Origin: Patiria miniata
Lineage: Eukaryota > Echinodermata > Asteroidea > Valvatida > Asterinidae
Length of the DNA stretch: 64,000 bases
Assembly (NCBI RefSeq): GCF_015706575.1
Contig: NW_024037062.1
Location: 6,444,811 to 6,508,810 of the forward strand
Direction of reading: 5' to 3'
Shown here: positions 35,331-47,039 of the stretch, piece after piece
Layout: every line of letters begins with the position of its first letter
Position numbering within the stretch: position 1 is the stretch's first letter
Notes under the pieces: generated by a model
Databases searched by the model: none
What the model saw: the letters and a program-made list of their open reading frames with translations, nothing else
What the model was told of the DNA's origin: nothing
Translations under genes and position numbers: made by a program

Positions 35331-35530
35331 GAGGTCCATTATTGTTAAGTAAAAAATCTGGATTTAAAAGAATGTTTTTTTTTTTAAATGTTGATGTCAT
35401 TTCAAACGTTAAGCTATTTAATTTCTTCCATTGAAGGGAAAATTGAATATTCATTAAAATCAGTGGAAATAATTAGGTCCTCATTTGTATAGTAAAACTA
35501 AGGGGTCCACGTTTGCAGGTAAATACCAGT

Positions 35531-35551
35531 ATGTGTGTGTGTGTGTGTGTG
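35531..35551. repeat. GT microsatellite
   Basis: About ten GT dinucleotides beside a GC-rich island. Confidence 0.9.
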
Positions 35552-35569
35552 TTAAAGTAACATACGAAA

Positions 35570-35900
35570 GGGGAATGTAAGAGAATCCTGCCCCGAAAAA
35601 ATCGACGCACTGCCCAATTTAAAAACGGAGATCCGGCTTTTTGAAATTCCTTTAAATCCACAGTGCAATCGGGTCGGGAAGGGCCACGTTCTGAGGCCGA
35701 GGGCCAGATCCAGAGATGAGAGTGCCCGGTCGGTGCTGACAGGCGCGGTCCGCTGATCAGAGTGCCCGTACGTACGTGCCGTTCGTTGCGCCCCGCACAC
35801 CGCCGAGGTCTGATGAGGCAGCCGCGGCCGATAGCGGGTTCAGCTATTGTTTTGGACGGGAAAATATTGCAAAAATAGCAAACGGACTGGGGTTTGTACC
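35570..35900. promoter_or_regulatory. GC/CpG-rich island, possible promoter
   Basis: This stretch has many CpGs (for example CGTACGTACGTGCCGTTCG) in an otherwise AT-rich area. No TATA box or adjacent coding exon could be assigned, so it is a candidate promoter or non-coding exon only. Confidence 0.25.
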
Positions 35901-36214
35901 AAAACACAGTGCTCTCCCAAAACGCACCCATCATAATGATGAAATTTTTCAGACATATTAACTTGTTTGTGGTTGTAGTCGGTATCGGCCGTATTACATC
36001 ATGGTCTTAATCCCTCTCGGTGCCGCTCCCGGCTCGAATTTACAACACTCGATCGGATATTTGACATTTTGTACTATAAAAAAGAGTGCAACTTGGGAAT
36101 AAGCCTAAATTGGTACTTCACTAGTTGTAATGAATATTAATATCGTCAAGTTTAAACAAATATCTTCGTAGGCAGACTTTCGCGGTCTAGTAACCAGAGT
36201 GTGACTCTTAACAA

Positions 36215-36690
36215 AACATCAAATGAAAAGTGAAACATCAAATGCATATTGCAAAAGATTGAATACAAATATACCGATGAAACATCGAATACATATTGCT
36301 CGAAATGTCGAACATAATTTATAGTTGTAAAACATTGCTCACATATTTGAGAATATCGTAAATATATTGTAAAACATCACACACAATTGTATCGAAAAAC
36401 ATCGCATATTTAATGCCAAGCACTCATCGAACATAATATTGAAAACATCGCACATATATATCGTCCAATATTGCACATATAAATTGAAAATCACATATAA
36501 ATGTAAAACATCGCACACTTATATTGAGCATTGCACATAATGTAAAACATCGCACACATACATGTATATCAAACATCGTAAACATAATGCAAAACATCGC
36601 ACACTTATATTGAAAATCGCACATAAATGTAAAAGATAACACACACATATTGAACATCCAACATATTTGTTGTAAAACATTAAATATTGC
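36215..36690. repeat. Degenerate short tandem repeat (AAAACATCGCACA type)
   Basis: About twenty irregular copies of AAACATCGCACATATATTG and shorter forms. A similar style of short degenerate repeat occurs at 57,560-57,870. Confidence 0.75.
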
Positions 36691-36726
36691 AACGTTTGAC
36701 ACGCCATAAAGCAATGCACATACAAC

Positions 36727-37336
36727 CTGCACGAGCAGAAACGGGCTCTGTGTCCTTGGAATATTACACAATATTTCATAATGCTTATAAAACGTTAAAC
36801 CACGGATATTCAGCTCTCAAATGCTATTTGTTTAATCAATGTTGCTTTTGCCAAGTTAGCAAATATAGTCCGTTGAACACAAACACTGAAAAATCAATTT
36901 GTGCCGCTTTCTACATTATTAGGCCTATAATGACATGACAAGACATGGCACTGGTTCAAATCCGACTTCAATTGAGGTTCGCAATTCCAGAAGATATGTT
37001 TTTATTATGATGATTTGGAGAGTGTGTTACAAATAATGACAAGAACATTATAATATGAAAAAAAGGTGTTTCTTCACCTATTCATTACTAATTGTATTTC
37101 TGCACGATCATACATGTGTATAATACTGGTAATTTCTGTTTATAGTATCAATTTACGGAAAGTGGCACAAGTTTGAGTGTTTGTGTTCAACGGACCATAT
37201 CTTTGGTTTAGCAAAAGCAAAATGGATATTAACAAATAGCATTGGAAAGTTTAATATTTCAGGTGTAACATTATATAAGCATCATGACACATTTTTCAAT
37301 ATTCCAAGGACATAGTGCCCGTTTCTGCTTGCAGCA
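36727..37336. mobile_element. Foldback element with about 180 bp inverted arms
   Basis: Left arm 36,727-36,900 (GCAGAAACGGG, TGTCCTTGGAATATT, ATGCTATTTGTT, GTCCGTTGAACACAAACACT) returns inverted at about 37,165-37,336. The loop of about 260 bp shows nothing. No clear target duplication. Confidence 0.8.
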
Positions 37337-37614
37337 TTTTTTTTTTGGGGGGGGGCAGGCTGTATGTTGTGCTTAGCATCTCTATTTGACAGTCAGCCAT
37401 TGAGGAATGAGCGACTTGTGAAACCTGTGAAAGTTCCTGACCACAAAATGTGTAGTTATACAATTCAGCAAAATTGACTTCACTTTGAAGCACCACCCCT
37501 CAGAGGAGAGTCTTAAGCGTTTGACATTTTTTAGTCATTTTTGACGAATTGATTTGTCTGAGTTGGTTGTCTTATTCTTCATCCCATGTAATTGTTGAAT
37601 GAAAATATTGTTAC

Positions 37615-37749
37615 CTCGAAGGTTAAGCCGAGCCCTGGTGGGTCCGTAATCGGCATGGTTACTCCACACTGACGACGCTGTGATGCTTGCGTCTGGGATG
37701 CGTCCATCTTCCATCCCAAAGGGTCCCACCTCAGAGCACTCCAAAACAT
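37615..37749 (-). CDS. F5/8 type C (discoidin) domain exon of a secreted or surface protein
   Basis: On the minus strand a 135-base exon lies between an acceptor CTCCGACAG and a donor CGAG/GTAACA, phase 1 at both ends. It encodes VLECSEVGPFGMEDGRIPDA, SITASSVWSNH and GPTRARLNLR. The Cys, Leu/Met-GMEDG-x-I-PD and ITASS pattern is the canonical opening of F5/8C domains, extracellular modules that bind lipid, carbohydrate or collagen. The rest of the domain should lie at lower coordinates on this strand, but I could not find it. A signal-peptide exon with matching phase lies 13 kb upstream. It may be a live exon or a lone remnant. Confidence 0.75.
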
Positions 37750-38156
37750 CTGTCGGAGGTAGTGGGAAAAGAAATCGATCAGGGTGGGCGTGGTTCATTA
37801 AATCAATCGCAATCATTTCATTGTGTAGACATCACGGCCGGGCGCGGATTCCACCTTCTCCTGTTCTTGGAAATGAGTCATGAAACTTGGTATGTTTGTA
37901 GATTTTGATTGGTACTTTGACTCTGTAGCTCAATCAGACAAAGTATTTCAAGTAGTGATCATCATGTTTCACTCGTGCGTCCGTGAAACGATGAATTATT
38001 GCAAAACTCTGTATGTAACACTAACAGGGTTGATAATTGTTCCAAATATGCATTTTACAACACGCAACACAAAGGTCAGGTCATCCACACCAGATACGAG
38101 ATGCAAGATGCGAGATGGCAGATTGGGAACACTTAATAGTGTGCCTAGGCTCGTTT

Positions 38157-38335
38157 GAACGGGAGATAAATAAGTCATTCATAGGATAAATAAGTCGTTT
38201 AAACCAGATAAATAACTCTTTTGAACGAGATAATTAAGCGTTTAAACGAGATAAATAAGCAGTTTAAACGAGATAACAAGTCGCTTAAACGAGATACCGG
38301 ATAAGTCGCTTAAACGAGAACTATGTCGTTTTCGG
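38157..38335. repeat. Short tandem repeat of about 22-25 bp
   Basis: Seven to eight copies of GATAAATAAGTCGTTTAAAC, slightly variable. It borders the poly(A) end of the LINE. Confidence 0.85.
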
Positions 38336-40140
38336 TTTTTTTTTTTTTTTTTTTTTTTCACGCCCTCGTACGGCGTACAACCGGGCTGAATTCAATTTTC
38401 TAGACATGTATTCAACGTTGTTCATTAATACACAAAATTAATGTTATAATTACATGTATTATAATTGGATATAAATTGGATTCAAACCAACATTTATCAT
38501 AAATCAACAACATATATACTGGAACAACGTTAGGTATAGGGTGAAGCATTGCTTTTGTACCCCAACCTGTGGACAAATACCTACAATTACCAAACAAGTT
38601 ACGAATAGGGACAAAACAGGAACATAACAAAACAAACAGGAAAAAAAAATTATTCATCAGACATTATAAGAGTTAAGCAATTGAGTTTTCATTTTTGGAT
38701 GAATGTAGATAAAGTTATTGATAATTTAACTGAATCACTCAGCCTGTTCCAAAGGTCAATGCCCCGGTGGACAAGGTCGTTTTTCAACATTGACGTTCTA
38801 CTGGAATAAGCGTAAAGGTTTTGCTTTGAAACGCTTCTAGTATTATATGAATGAATATTCGAGGTGAAAGTAAAGAAATTGTTGAAACAATATGGGAGTA
38901 AATTATTTGAATATTTATACATGAATTTACCTAAATTTAGGTAATAAAGGTCATTAAATCGTAAAATCTTGAGGGAAGCAAAAAAGGGAGTAGTGTGCTC
39001 ACGATAACTGACATTACATATAATACGAATCGCTCTTTTTTTGTAAAATTAGTAGTTTTTCACATTGGGAAGAACAACCACCCCACGTGAGAATTGAGTA
39101 ATTAAGATAAGGGAGAATCAGAGAATTATAAAGAATGATAAGGATATTTTCCGGAACAAAAAACTTTAGGCGAGTCATAATCCCAACAGTTCTGGATATT
39201 TTGCCAGATATGGTATTAATGTGAAATTTCCAATTTAAGTTTTCATCAATATATATATACCTAAAAATTTGGTTGTTTTGACTTGTTTCATGATAGTACC
39301 ATTGAAATTTAAAGGAATGGTTTGTGCGTATTTCTTTTGTTTAGGACAGAAAATGATATAATTGATTTAAATAGATTAATACAAAGTTTGTTTGCTACCA
39401 ACCAAGTGCTTATTTTGAGAAATTCACGATTAAGATTACTTACAGCAGCATCTACATTACTATGACTATACACCAAACTTGTATCGTCAGCAAATAAAGT
39501 AAATTCAATTACATCTGATGTACTGCAAATATCATTTATATACAGAATGAATAGAAGTGGTCCTAAAACAGAACCTTGCGGAACTCCACATGTAATAGTC
39601 TTGCATGTAGACTTTGCAGAATTGAATTATACAAACTGTTTTCTTTTGGACAAATAACTCTTGAACCAGTCTAAAACTATTCCTCGAATTCCGTAGTGCT
39701 CTAATATAGAAATCAAGATATCATGATTAAGTGTATCAAAAGCCTTAGACAAGTCTAAAAATTACACCGATAGCGATCTTTTTGTTATCTATGGCCTCAA
39801 GAAGTCTATTTACCACATAAGAAGTTGCCATCTCGGTGGAGCGGTTTGACCTAAATCCAAATTGAGATTCTGATAAAATTTTGTGTTTATCTATAAAACA
39901 TATAAGTCTTTTGTAAATTAACTTTTCGAAAACCTTAGAAATTGTAGATAAAACTGAAATGGGTCTATAATTACTAACTTCATGTTCATCTCCCCCTTTA
40001 TACACTGGAATAACTTTACCTGTTTTTAGCCCTTCAGGAAAAACTCCCATAGCCATGGACTTATTAAAGATTTCAGCCAGTGGTTTTGAAAGACGTACTA
40101 CTCCTTGTTTGGCAGTATACGCTCTACAAAACGCAGAGCC
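38336..40140 (-). mobile_element. 5'-truncated LINE of the CR1/L2/Rex group
   Basis: The minus strand encodes reverse transcriptase blocks in order: [71 protein letters not shown], and LFADDTSLVYSH with the FADD catalytic pair. A C-terminal stretch follows (YNTRSVSKQNLYAY, GIDLWNRLSDSVK; 38,689-38,922). A frameshift separates [13 protein letters not shown] from DLSKAFDT near 39,760. A run of about 24 T on the plus strand (38,338-38,361) is its poly(A) tail. The endonuclease and the start of the RT are missing, the usual result of incomplete reverse transcription. Not active. Confidence 0.85.
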
Positions 40141-41929
40141 AGCCTGAGGCCATGTTCTTTTTTCTTTTAAATTTACACGCTAGCTATTTCGGCGCAAAAT
40201 TCGTGGGCACAATGACATAAAACAAGCTGAATGCGCGTCGGTATCAGATTATTTCCTTTTTTAACGTTCTGGAATGCGCACAGTTGGGCTACAAAAGTGG
40301 AAAGAGCATTTAAAAGTAGGATACAACATCGACACAACCATCCTTTAAGGGAAGTCAACATTTTTTACTTTAAAAAATCGAGATGTTGGGTGCTAGTCAT
40401 GAATCCTGCCGCACTTTTCACCTGTGCAACGTATTTTGCGGACGTGCGAGAAACAACATTTGTTCATTGGTGCTGTTTGTATTTTTTTATTGGTTTTATT
40501 GATTTGGTTTATGCTATTTATATACAATGGTATACAATAGAAAGTTTTGTGGTTTTCGTGCTCAAAAACTTTAAAATACATTAAACTTTACATTACAAAC
40601 ATATATATTCATAATTTAAATAAATTACCCCTTGAAATATCTCCCTAAAAAGTAAAAGTCATTAACAAGACAAACGAATTATTATAATGTATAACCAGTG
40701 CTTTGACTAGCCCGCCGCTGTATTTACTCGCATTTGGCTAGCGGGCTACCACTAAGCTCGAACCATTATTATGCCTACATGGCAATCTCCCCTCCCTCCC
40801 TCCCTCCCTCCCTTCCCCCCCCCCCCAAGATTCGTCTGTCGACGCCACTGTGCCCTCCAAATCCTAAATAAAGATCGCCGCCATTGGTGCGTATCAGATG
40901 GGTTACAATTGAAATGTCATGGATAATTGGACTTATTTTTTTATTTCATCGCTGCCAAAGTGAAATTTGGGCGGGAAGACAAGACAGAAAGCTACATGTA
41001 GCAATTAATGGTTGTGCCTCTTTTGTGTATTTTCCCTGATTTACTGCATTATTTATAAATGAACGAGGCTTACTTTATGATCCAATTGATGAGAGAAAAA
41101 ATATTACCAGAAAGGCCTCGGCAATGTTGTGTTCTAAGATACTATAGGTTTTCCCGGCTATTTAAAAACATTTTCATTCAAATTCACCAACTCAAACATA
41201 CAATTTCGTCCAAGAACAATTTCTCATGCTTTACAGCAAACCACTTTAGTCATTTACCATTCAATTTTAAAGTTTTGTCACCCTCTTTAGTCACCGGGTC
41301 GGGAATATTCACTGTTAAAAATGCCCGAAAATTTACGGACTTCGTAAAGTACAATATTCCGTATTTTTGGTGTAATTTCACGGACTTGTAAATGCAAATA
41401 CTAATTATGCTAATTAGCGTGATAATAATCGACCACATCGGCCCAAACAGCTACAGTATAGTATATATCTTAGTACATATTGATATTTCACCCACAATCG
41501 TCTACACATGTCCAAACTCATGTTTAAAGGTCTGTTTATTTTAATACGGAATGAAAAAAACTTTTTCCGGAAATTTTGCTGCCAGCAAGAAAATAGCATT
41601 CCGTTTTCCTGCAGCAAAATGTCTATAATGTCTGTAATTTTGGACCCTCTTAAAGGATGACTAAGGAAACAATCTTTAAACTTCGGAGAAGCATACGTGG
41701 TATTTTGTTTACACAAGTCATGGGTCCTTTGCTGAGGACCTTTTGGGATGCTTCCCTGACCAATTACTAGGCAGGTTCAGGATTATAATAGCAAACCTAT
41801 AGTGCCATTATTGAATTAATTCTGTTCGACTTAGCTCGTGTATATTCATATCAAGTGTTAAAGTTCAGGTTCTGATGAGTTTTGTTTTCGGTATTAACCC
41901 CCCCCCCAAGTTTTTGATTTTTCCATGGA
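40141..41929. other. Intergenic (or intron), no gene seen
   Basis: Includes a copy of the GCGGACGTG...AACAACATTTG repeat (about 40,440), a CTCC-rich run (about 40,790-40,826) and otherwise AT-rich DNA. Confidence 0.5.
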
Positions 41930-42066
41930 GCTATGGGCTCCGTGCACAAGTGCCCCTTCAACGGCCAGAAACGGAGAGTTGGGGGAGGGCCTAGACTGGT
42001 TCACTGTCCATCCACTGCGTATTTTTAATGATCCAAAGTTATTGGGGGAGGGAATAGTCTAGGAGA

Positions 42067-42753
42067 CAGTGGCGTAGACACCGGGGGCGTGGGGGGACCA
42101 GCCCCCCATGAAACCTTGTCGCCCCCCAGTTTGCCCCCCCCCCCCCCCCACTGAGATTTTGAGTTTCCAACAAAATTATCATTGATCTACATGACGGCAT
42201 GGGCGTCAATCCTGGGGGGGGGGGGGGGGGCAGGGGACATGTCCCCCCCCCCCCCACACACACACTTTTTGAAGGGTGGGGGACACAATATCAAATGTCC
42301 CCCCCCCCCCGATTTTTGAGCTCGTGTCTCATTTACAGGGCCCTATTATGTACTTCAATGTATCTTTTGCTTAAAAAAATATTGGTTAAAGTGGTCAGAA
42401 ATTGCCTCAGATAGCACCACAGAGCATTTAGAATCCAAATTTTTGGGGGGCCCTTCAGCGGGCCCCGAACCCCACGCCTAAAGCTCAGAATTCTGATAGC
42501 TGATTCAATGACTCCAACCTCAAAAACGATGTTCAAATAATTACCTTTTGCTAAGAAAATATTAGTTAAAGCATGGAGGAAAGTGGTAAGAAATTGCTTC
42601 AGATCACACCACAGAACATCTAGAATCAATTTTTTTTTCGGGGCCCTTAAGCGGGCCCCGAACCCCACGCCGTAAGGGCTTCGCCCCCCTCCACTTTTGA
42701 GAAGCGATTGACGCCCCTTCATGACGCCCCCCCCCCATGAAATGTTCCAGCCA

Positions 42754-42785
<32 letters not shown>

Positions 42786-42815
42786 CCCACTGAAAAATTC
42801 CTGGCTACGCCACTG
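42067..42815. mobile_element. Non-autonomous hAT element with perfect 8 bp target duplication
   Basis: CAGTGGCGTAG (42,067-42,077) and CTACGCCACTG (42,805-42,815) are inverted termini typical of hAT elements. CTAGGAGA flanks both ends (42,059-42,066 and 42,816-42,823). There is no transposase. The inside is made of G/C homopolymers and two copies of a 100 bp module. A further inverted pair, GGGCGTCAATC (42,201) and GATTGACGCCC (42,706), suggests another element nested within it. Confidence 0.88.
42201..42716. mobile_element. Putative element nested within the hAT MITE
   Basis: Inverted ends GGGCGTCAATC and GATTGACGCCC enclose two copies of the shared module (42,381-42,480 and 42,561-42,675). 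No clean target duplication, though ATGACG lies outside both ends. Confidence 0.5.
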
Positions 42816-43080
42816 CTAGGAGACCATTGCAAGTTAAATTGAACGTATGCGTTCGCCATCGTTGCCTGACGATCATGCGAAGACGCTGCGGCTAATAGCT
42901 TGGCACATTCTGGAAGTGGTGTGGAACTTTGCGCGCGAACCAGTACAGTACAGTACGCACATGCTGTGTCCCGTCCATGCTGTGTCCCGTCAATACGGAG
43001 ACAATGATCCCGTACGTCCATGGTGCTTTCAAAAGTGGTAACACGCGTCCTCTTGTGTGTTGGAGCAGCACGGAGCCCAT

Positions 43081-43844
43081 ACGGAGGCCAAGTGTCCGGA
43101 GAAAAGAACGGGTCCACATTTCGGCGCGGATGTGCGAGTGCGGTTACCCCCCTCTCCCCCCCCCCCCCCCCACCCGACATCAAAAGCCGGATACGCCATA
43201 TAGCCTAGGCCCACTTGGAAGTAGAGCGTCTCCAAACCAGAGCAATCCCCCCTCCCCCACACACACAAATTCAAAAACAAATATTCTTAATGATAAACTT
43301 TCCCGAGTGGGGACTCATCATAGTAAAGGCACTTATTAGACTTTCATTAATTTGCAATATTTCCAACCTTTCCAAATATACTGATACATTATAGGTCCAT
43401 TTATCGGTGCCAGTTGATTTTGAAGGGTGCATTTACTCAACGTTTTAAGCTGAACCTTCATCTGATACATGTACTTACATGTAGTAATGCAAACATTTTG
43501 AACTTTATCAATTTTTATATACGTACCGCCACCACTGACAATGTACTGCAGAAAAATACTTTCTTTAAAATAGTCAAATATTAGACGTTGTGCACCTGTT
43601 TTTTTAATTATCAGGAATGGGATTTTTATGTACTTTTTACCAAAATGATACTTTTTGAATCTGAGTGAAAGACATTGTTAGTGTGCAAGATATGCTACTT
43701 TCAGACATTTCATGAATTTTCAGACTGAATATTTGGTCAAGTGCAACTTGGAATAAATTATTACGTTAGTACTCGACCGCTATATTGCAACACTTTAATC
43801 ATGTCCGACACCAAAGATGAATTTAAAAAAAAAAACATTCTTTT
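43081..43844. other. Intergenic, C-rich then AT-rich
   Basis: Two C-rich tracts near 43,150 and 43,250; nothing else supported. Confidence 0.5.
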
Positions 43845-44475
43845 GTAAATAGCCCTAATGGCAGATGGAGGTGCCAGTGCACATTTTTAATGATTATTTA
43901 TTATTAATTTTTTTTTTTTTTTTAAAGCCCTAATGGCGGATGGTGGCAAATTTAGTGATCATTTATTATATATATTTTATATTTTTTCCCTTTGTAAATA
44001 GCCGTAATGGCGAATAGAGGTGGCAGGGGACATTTCGATGATTATTTATTATCTACATTTTTTTTTTCTTTTTTTTCTATATTAAATAGACCTAATGGTG
44101 GATGGTGGTAGCAGTATTCTCTAGAATTGTATGGGTTTTTTTCCTTTGTAAATAGCCCTAATTGCGGATGGAGGCAGTGTACATTTGAGTGATGACTAAT
44201 TATCTAGAATTTTTTTTTTTATTCTATGTAAATATCCCTAATGGCGGATGGAGGTGGCAGAGTACATTTGAGTATTGTTTATTATTTGGATTTTTTTCTT
44301 TTGTAAAAAGCCCTAGTGGTGGATAGTGGCAGTGTACATTATAGCGATTATTTATTATCTAGAGTTTTATATTTCTTCCTTTGTAAATAGCCCTAATGAC
44401 GGATGGAGGTGGCAGTGTTCATTGGAGTGATTATTTATTACCTAGAATGTTATCCTTTTCATTTGTAAATAACTG
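43845..44475. repeat. Degenerate minisatellite of about 70-85 bp, eight units
   Basis: Each unit has TTTGTAAATAGCCCTAATGG, CGGATGGAGGTGGCAGTG, ACATT, GATTATTTATTATCTAGA and a long T-run. Unit length varies mainly through the T-run. Confidence 0.88.
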
Positions 44476-46336
44476 CTTTTGTTATTGTTTCCCTATCGTA
44501 CTTGGTGATGTGCTAATGTTCTGGCAACGGTTCCAGCCCTATACTTTGCCCAGCTGCGCAACGTTGTAAAATAAATTAAACATCTGAGAGGAATATAATA
44601 ACATCATATACGACGGATGTTTGCATATGATTTGTTCATTCATGAAACAATCAATGAATCACCTCTGCCCACAATTTTGAATATTTTAGCTGACCATCTT
44701 TGTGCGGTAACTTCAGGTGCGGATCCAGGATTTTCAAAAGGTGGGGGGGTGGATTTTTTTTTAACCTGTAGGGGAAGTTTTGTCGTGATACACCGACTTG
44801 CGAAGCCACGGCGTGGGGTTCGGAAGGTTTCCAAAAAAATGTTGAACTTTAGAAGCTATCTGGTGCATTTAAGAGCAAACTGGGGATCTTCGAGGTAGAT
44901 TATTCCTCAAAATTCAGAGGAGATTTACAATATTTTTAAAAATAGAAAGAGAATAAACATTTCACAGACATTACAATTTCCTGAACTGGAAAAGCATGGA
45001 CTTTAAGTAGCTTTCAAATTGAGAAATATGAGTCAAAAAATAAATAATTTCTACTGACTATTACATGCCTTTCCAAAAATTAGGGTCGGTAGGTCAGAAT
45101 TGTTTTTATTTCGTCAAAAAAAAACATTGTGTGCTGATTGAAGGAATGGAACATAATTATGTACAAGGAATCATGCATATTTTGTGCCTGGATAATTTTC
45201 ATTCGCACCACGAAAGTTATCGAGACTGTCCATCAAAAATTGATAAAAACTTGCCTCATCTAATATGAAAAACGTTTATCTAACGTTTCTTAAAGCTAAT
45301 GGAGAATTAAAGTCGCCCAAGCCACTATGCTCAACGTTAGTCACGTCAGCCGCCGGCCAGCAGTGGCTGTATATCGCCTGGCGCACACGGCGCACTATCA
45401 CCGTGTATTGTGTAGTGGGCCCGGCAACGAACCCACGTGCTGTGGCCGAACATTTTTTTGAGAAACACGCTAACGGTGCATCAAGTACGAACAAGCGGAA
45501 CAATGTCGTTATAAAAATATTTTAATGAAAAAACATACACAGAAATGAGAGATCACGTTCTGGGAATTCATTGGAATAATTTCTCTTTCTCCATCAATGT
45601 TTTTTAATTATTTGGTATTTTCTACGATCCTAATTCGTCCTGTCACGCTATGTAGGTCGTAGTCATTGGTTCCGGTCCTACATCATAGCTTTGATTCTGT
45701 TAGCACGCGGTGGGAACCAGTGAATGGCGATGGCACTGCACTGCACTGCACTGCCATGCTTTGCCGCAAGGAACGTCGTATACGCGGACAGCCAGCGGCA
45801 TGGGTTTGGTGCATTTTGATCACAAATATGCGTCAGAAGTATAAGCTTTTTCGTCAAGATTTAGCATGTCAAGATGAAATAATGGCTTTTGTAACGATTA
45901 TAGTGTGTAATTTCAGCGTATCGGGCCAATACGCACGTTTGTACATGGGGAGAACATTTTTTTTCTTTTTTCTGAAGGACTATTCTGTCACAAGTAAAAT
46001 AGTACAATGTAAGCCACCTCAAATAACTGCGTCATGCCATAATTTGTCGAGCAATCCACAGATTTACGCACTAAGATACTTTCTTAAAATGTCATGACTG
46101 AAATGTTGCGCAACGTACACAATAAATGGTGGCCCGAGTGTACTTATGTCATCGGATAAAGTTACATGTAATCGGCTGCAGGGATGAGATTGTCAAATAA
46201 AAAAGTCTGAAAATTGAAAGGTGTGAAAGATTCATGTCTGTCTATGCATTTTCATGAAGGACCATATACAAACTATAACTGTGTGAACTTGAATTATACT
46301 TGGTTAGTCAAAAAGAAAGTGACCTGGATTATAGTG
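44476..46336. other. Intergenic (or intron), no gene supported
   Basis: A GCGGATCCAGGATTTT fragment with a G-run (about 44,716-44,760) is related to the module elements at 42 and 60 kb. No exon recognised. Confidence 0.45.
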
Positions 46337-46726
46337 GACCAGCCAAAACGGCATATTATATTTTAGACGGCATTTTGGGGTAATAGCAGGCAACCATGTT
46401 AGATCAATCAGTCATAGGATGGGGAAGAAAATGTAGGTGGATGCCACCCTGGATTTTGACCCCAAAGGTCATTTAGAGGGTCAAAGGTCAAATATCGTAA
46501 AAAGTGTATTTCTTTTGTATTTTGGAAGATTTTGGAACTTACTAGCGTAAGTATTGTTCAGAAAATATCTTTATCCTACAGGTAGGCATACCAGGCAGTT
46601 GCAATTAACAGGTTAAATTAAATATTTCATCTCCATATGTAACATTGTAAGAAAAAAAGGTACTATTTTCACCTAACATATAGAAATATACACACACAAT
46701 ATACACACACAATATACACACACACA

Positions 46727-46874
<148 letters not shown>

Positions 46875-47039
46875 GTACTTGTTTTCTTAAATTATACCTT
46901 GCACTTCGGTCATTACTGTGATGATTCACTGTACAGATGTTACAATATGTAATATATTATAATATATTACGTAAGACTTGAAGAAACAGGGAATATATCT
47001 TACGTGATTGTGTACATATACAGTTTTATTATTGTATTG

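Larger units (their letters stand above)
41930..43080 (-). repeat. Dispersed repeat, copy 2, interrupted by a hAT element
   Basis: Reverse complement of the family at 2,456-2,715, with the same order of blocks on both sides of the hAT insertion (41,930-42,066 and 42,816-43,080). The CTAGGAGA target duplication sits inside this repeat, so the hAT landed in it. Confidence 0.65.

Noticed and set aside
35473-35934. A 153-codon minus-strand frame in the GC-rich island
   Set aside because: Explained by stop depletion in GC-rich DNA and a GT repeat (Thr-His run); no family resemblance.
42719-43339. Gly- and Pro-rich frames of 129-154 codons around 42-43 kb
   Set aside because: Made by G/C homopolymers and repeat sequence.
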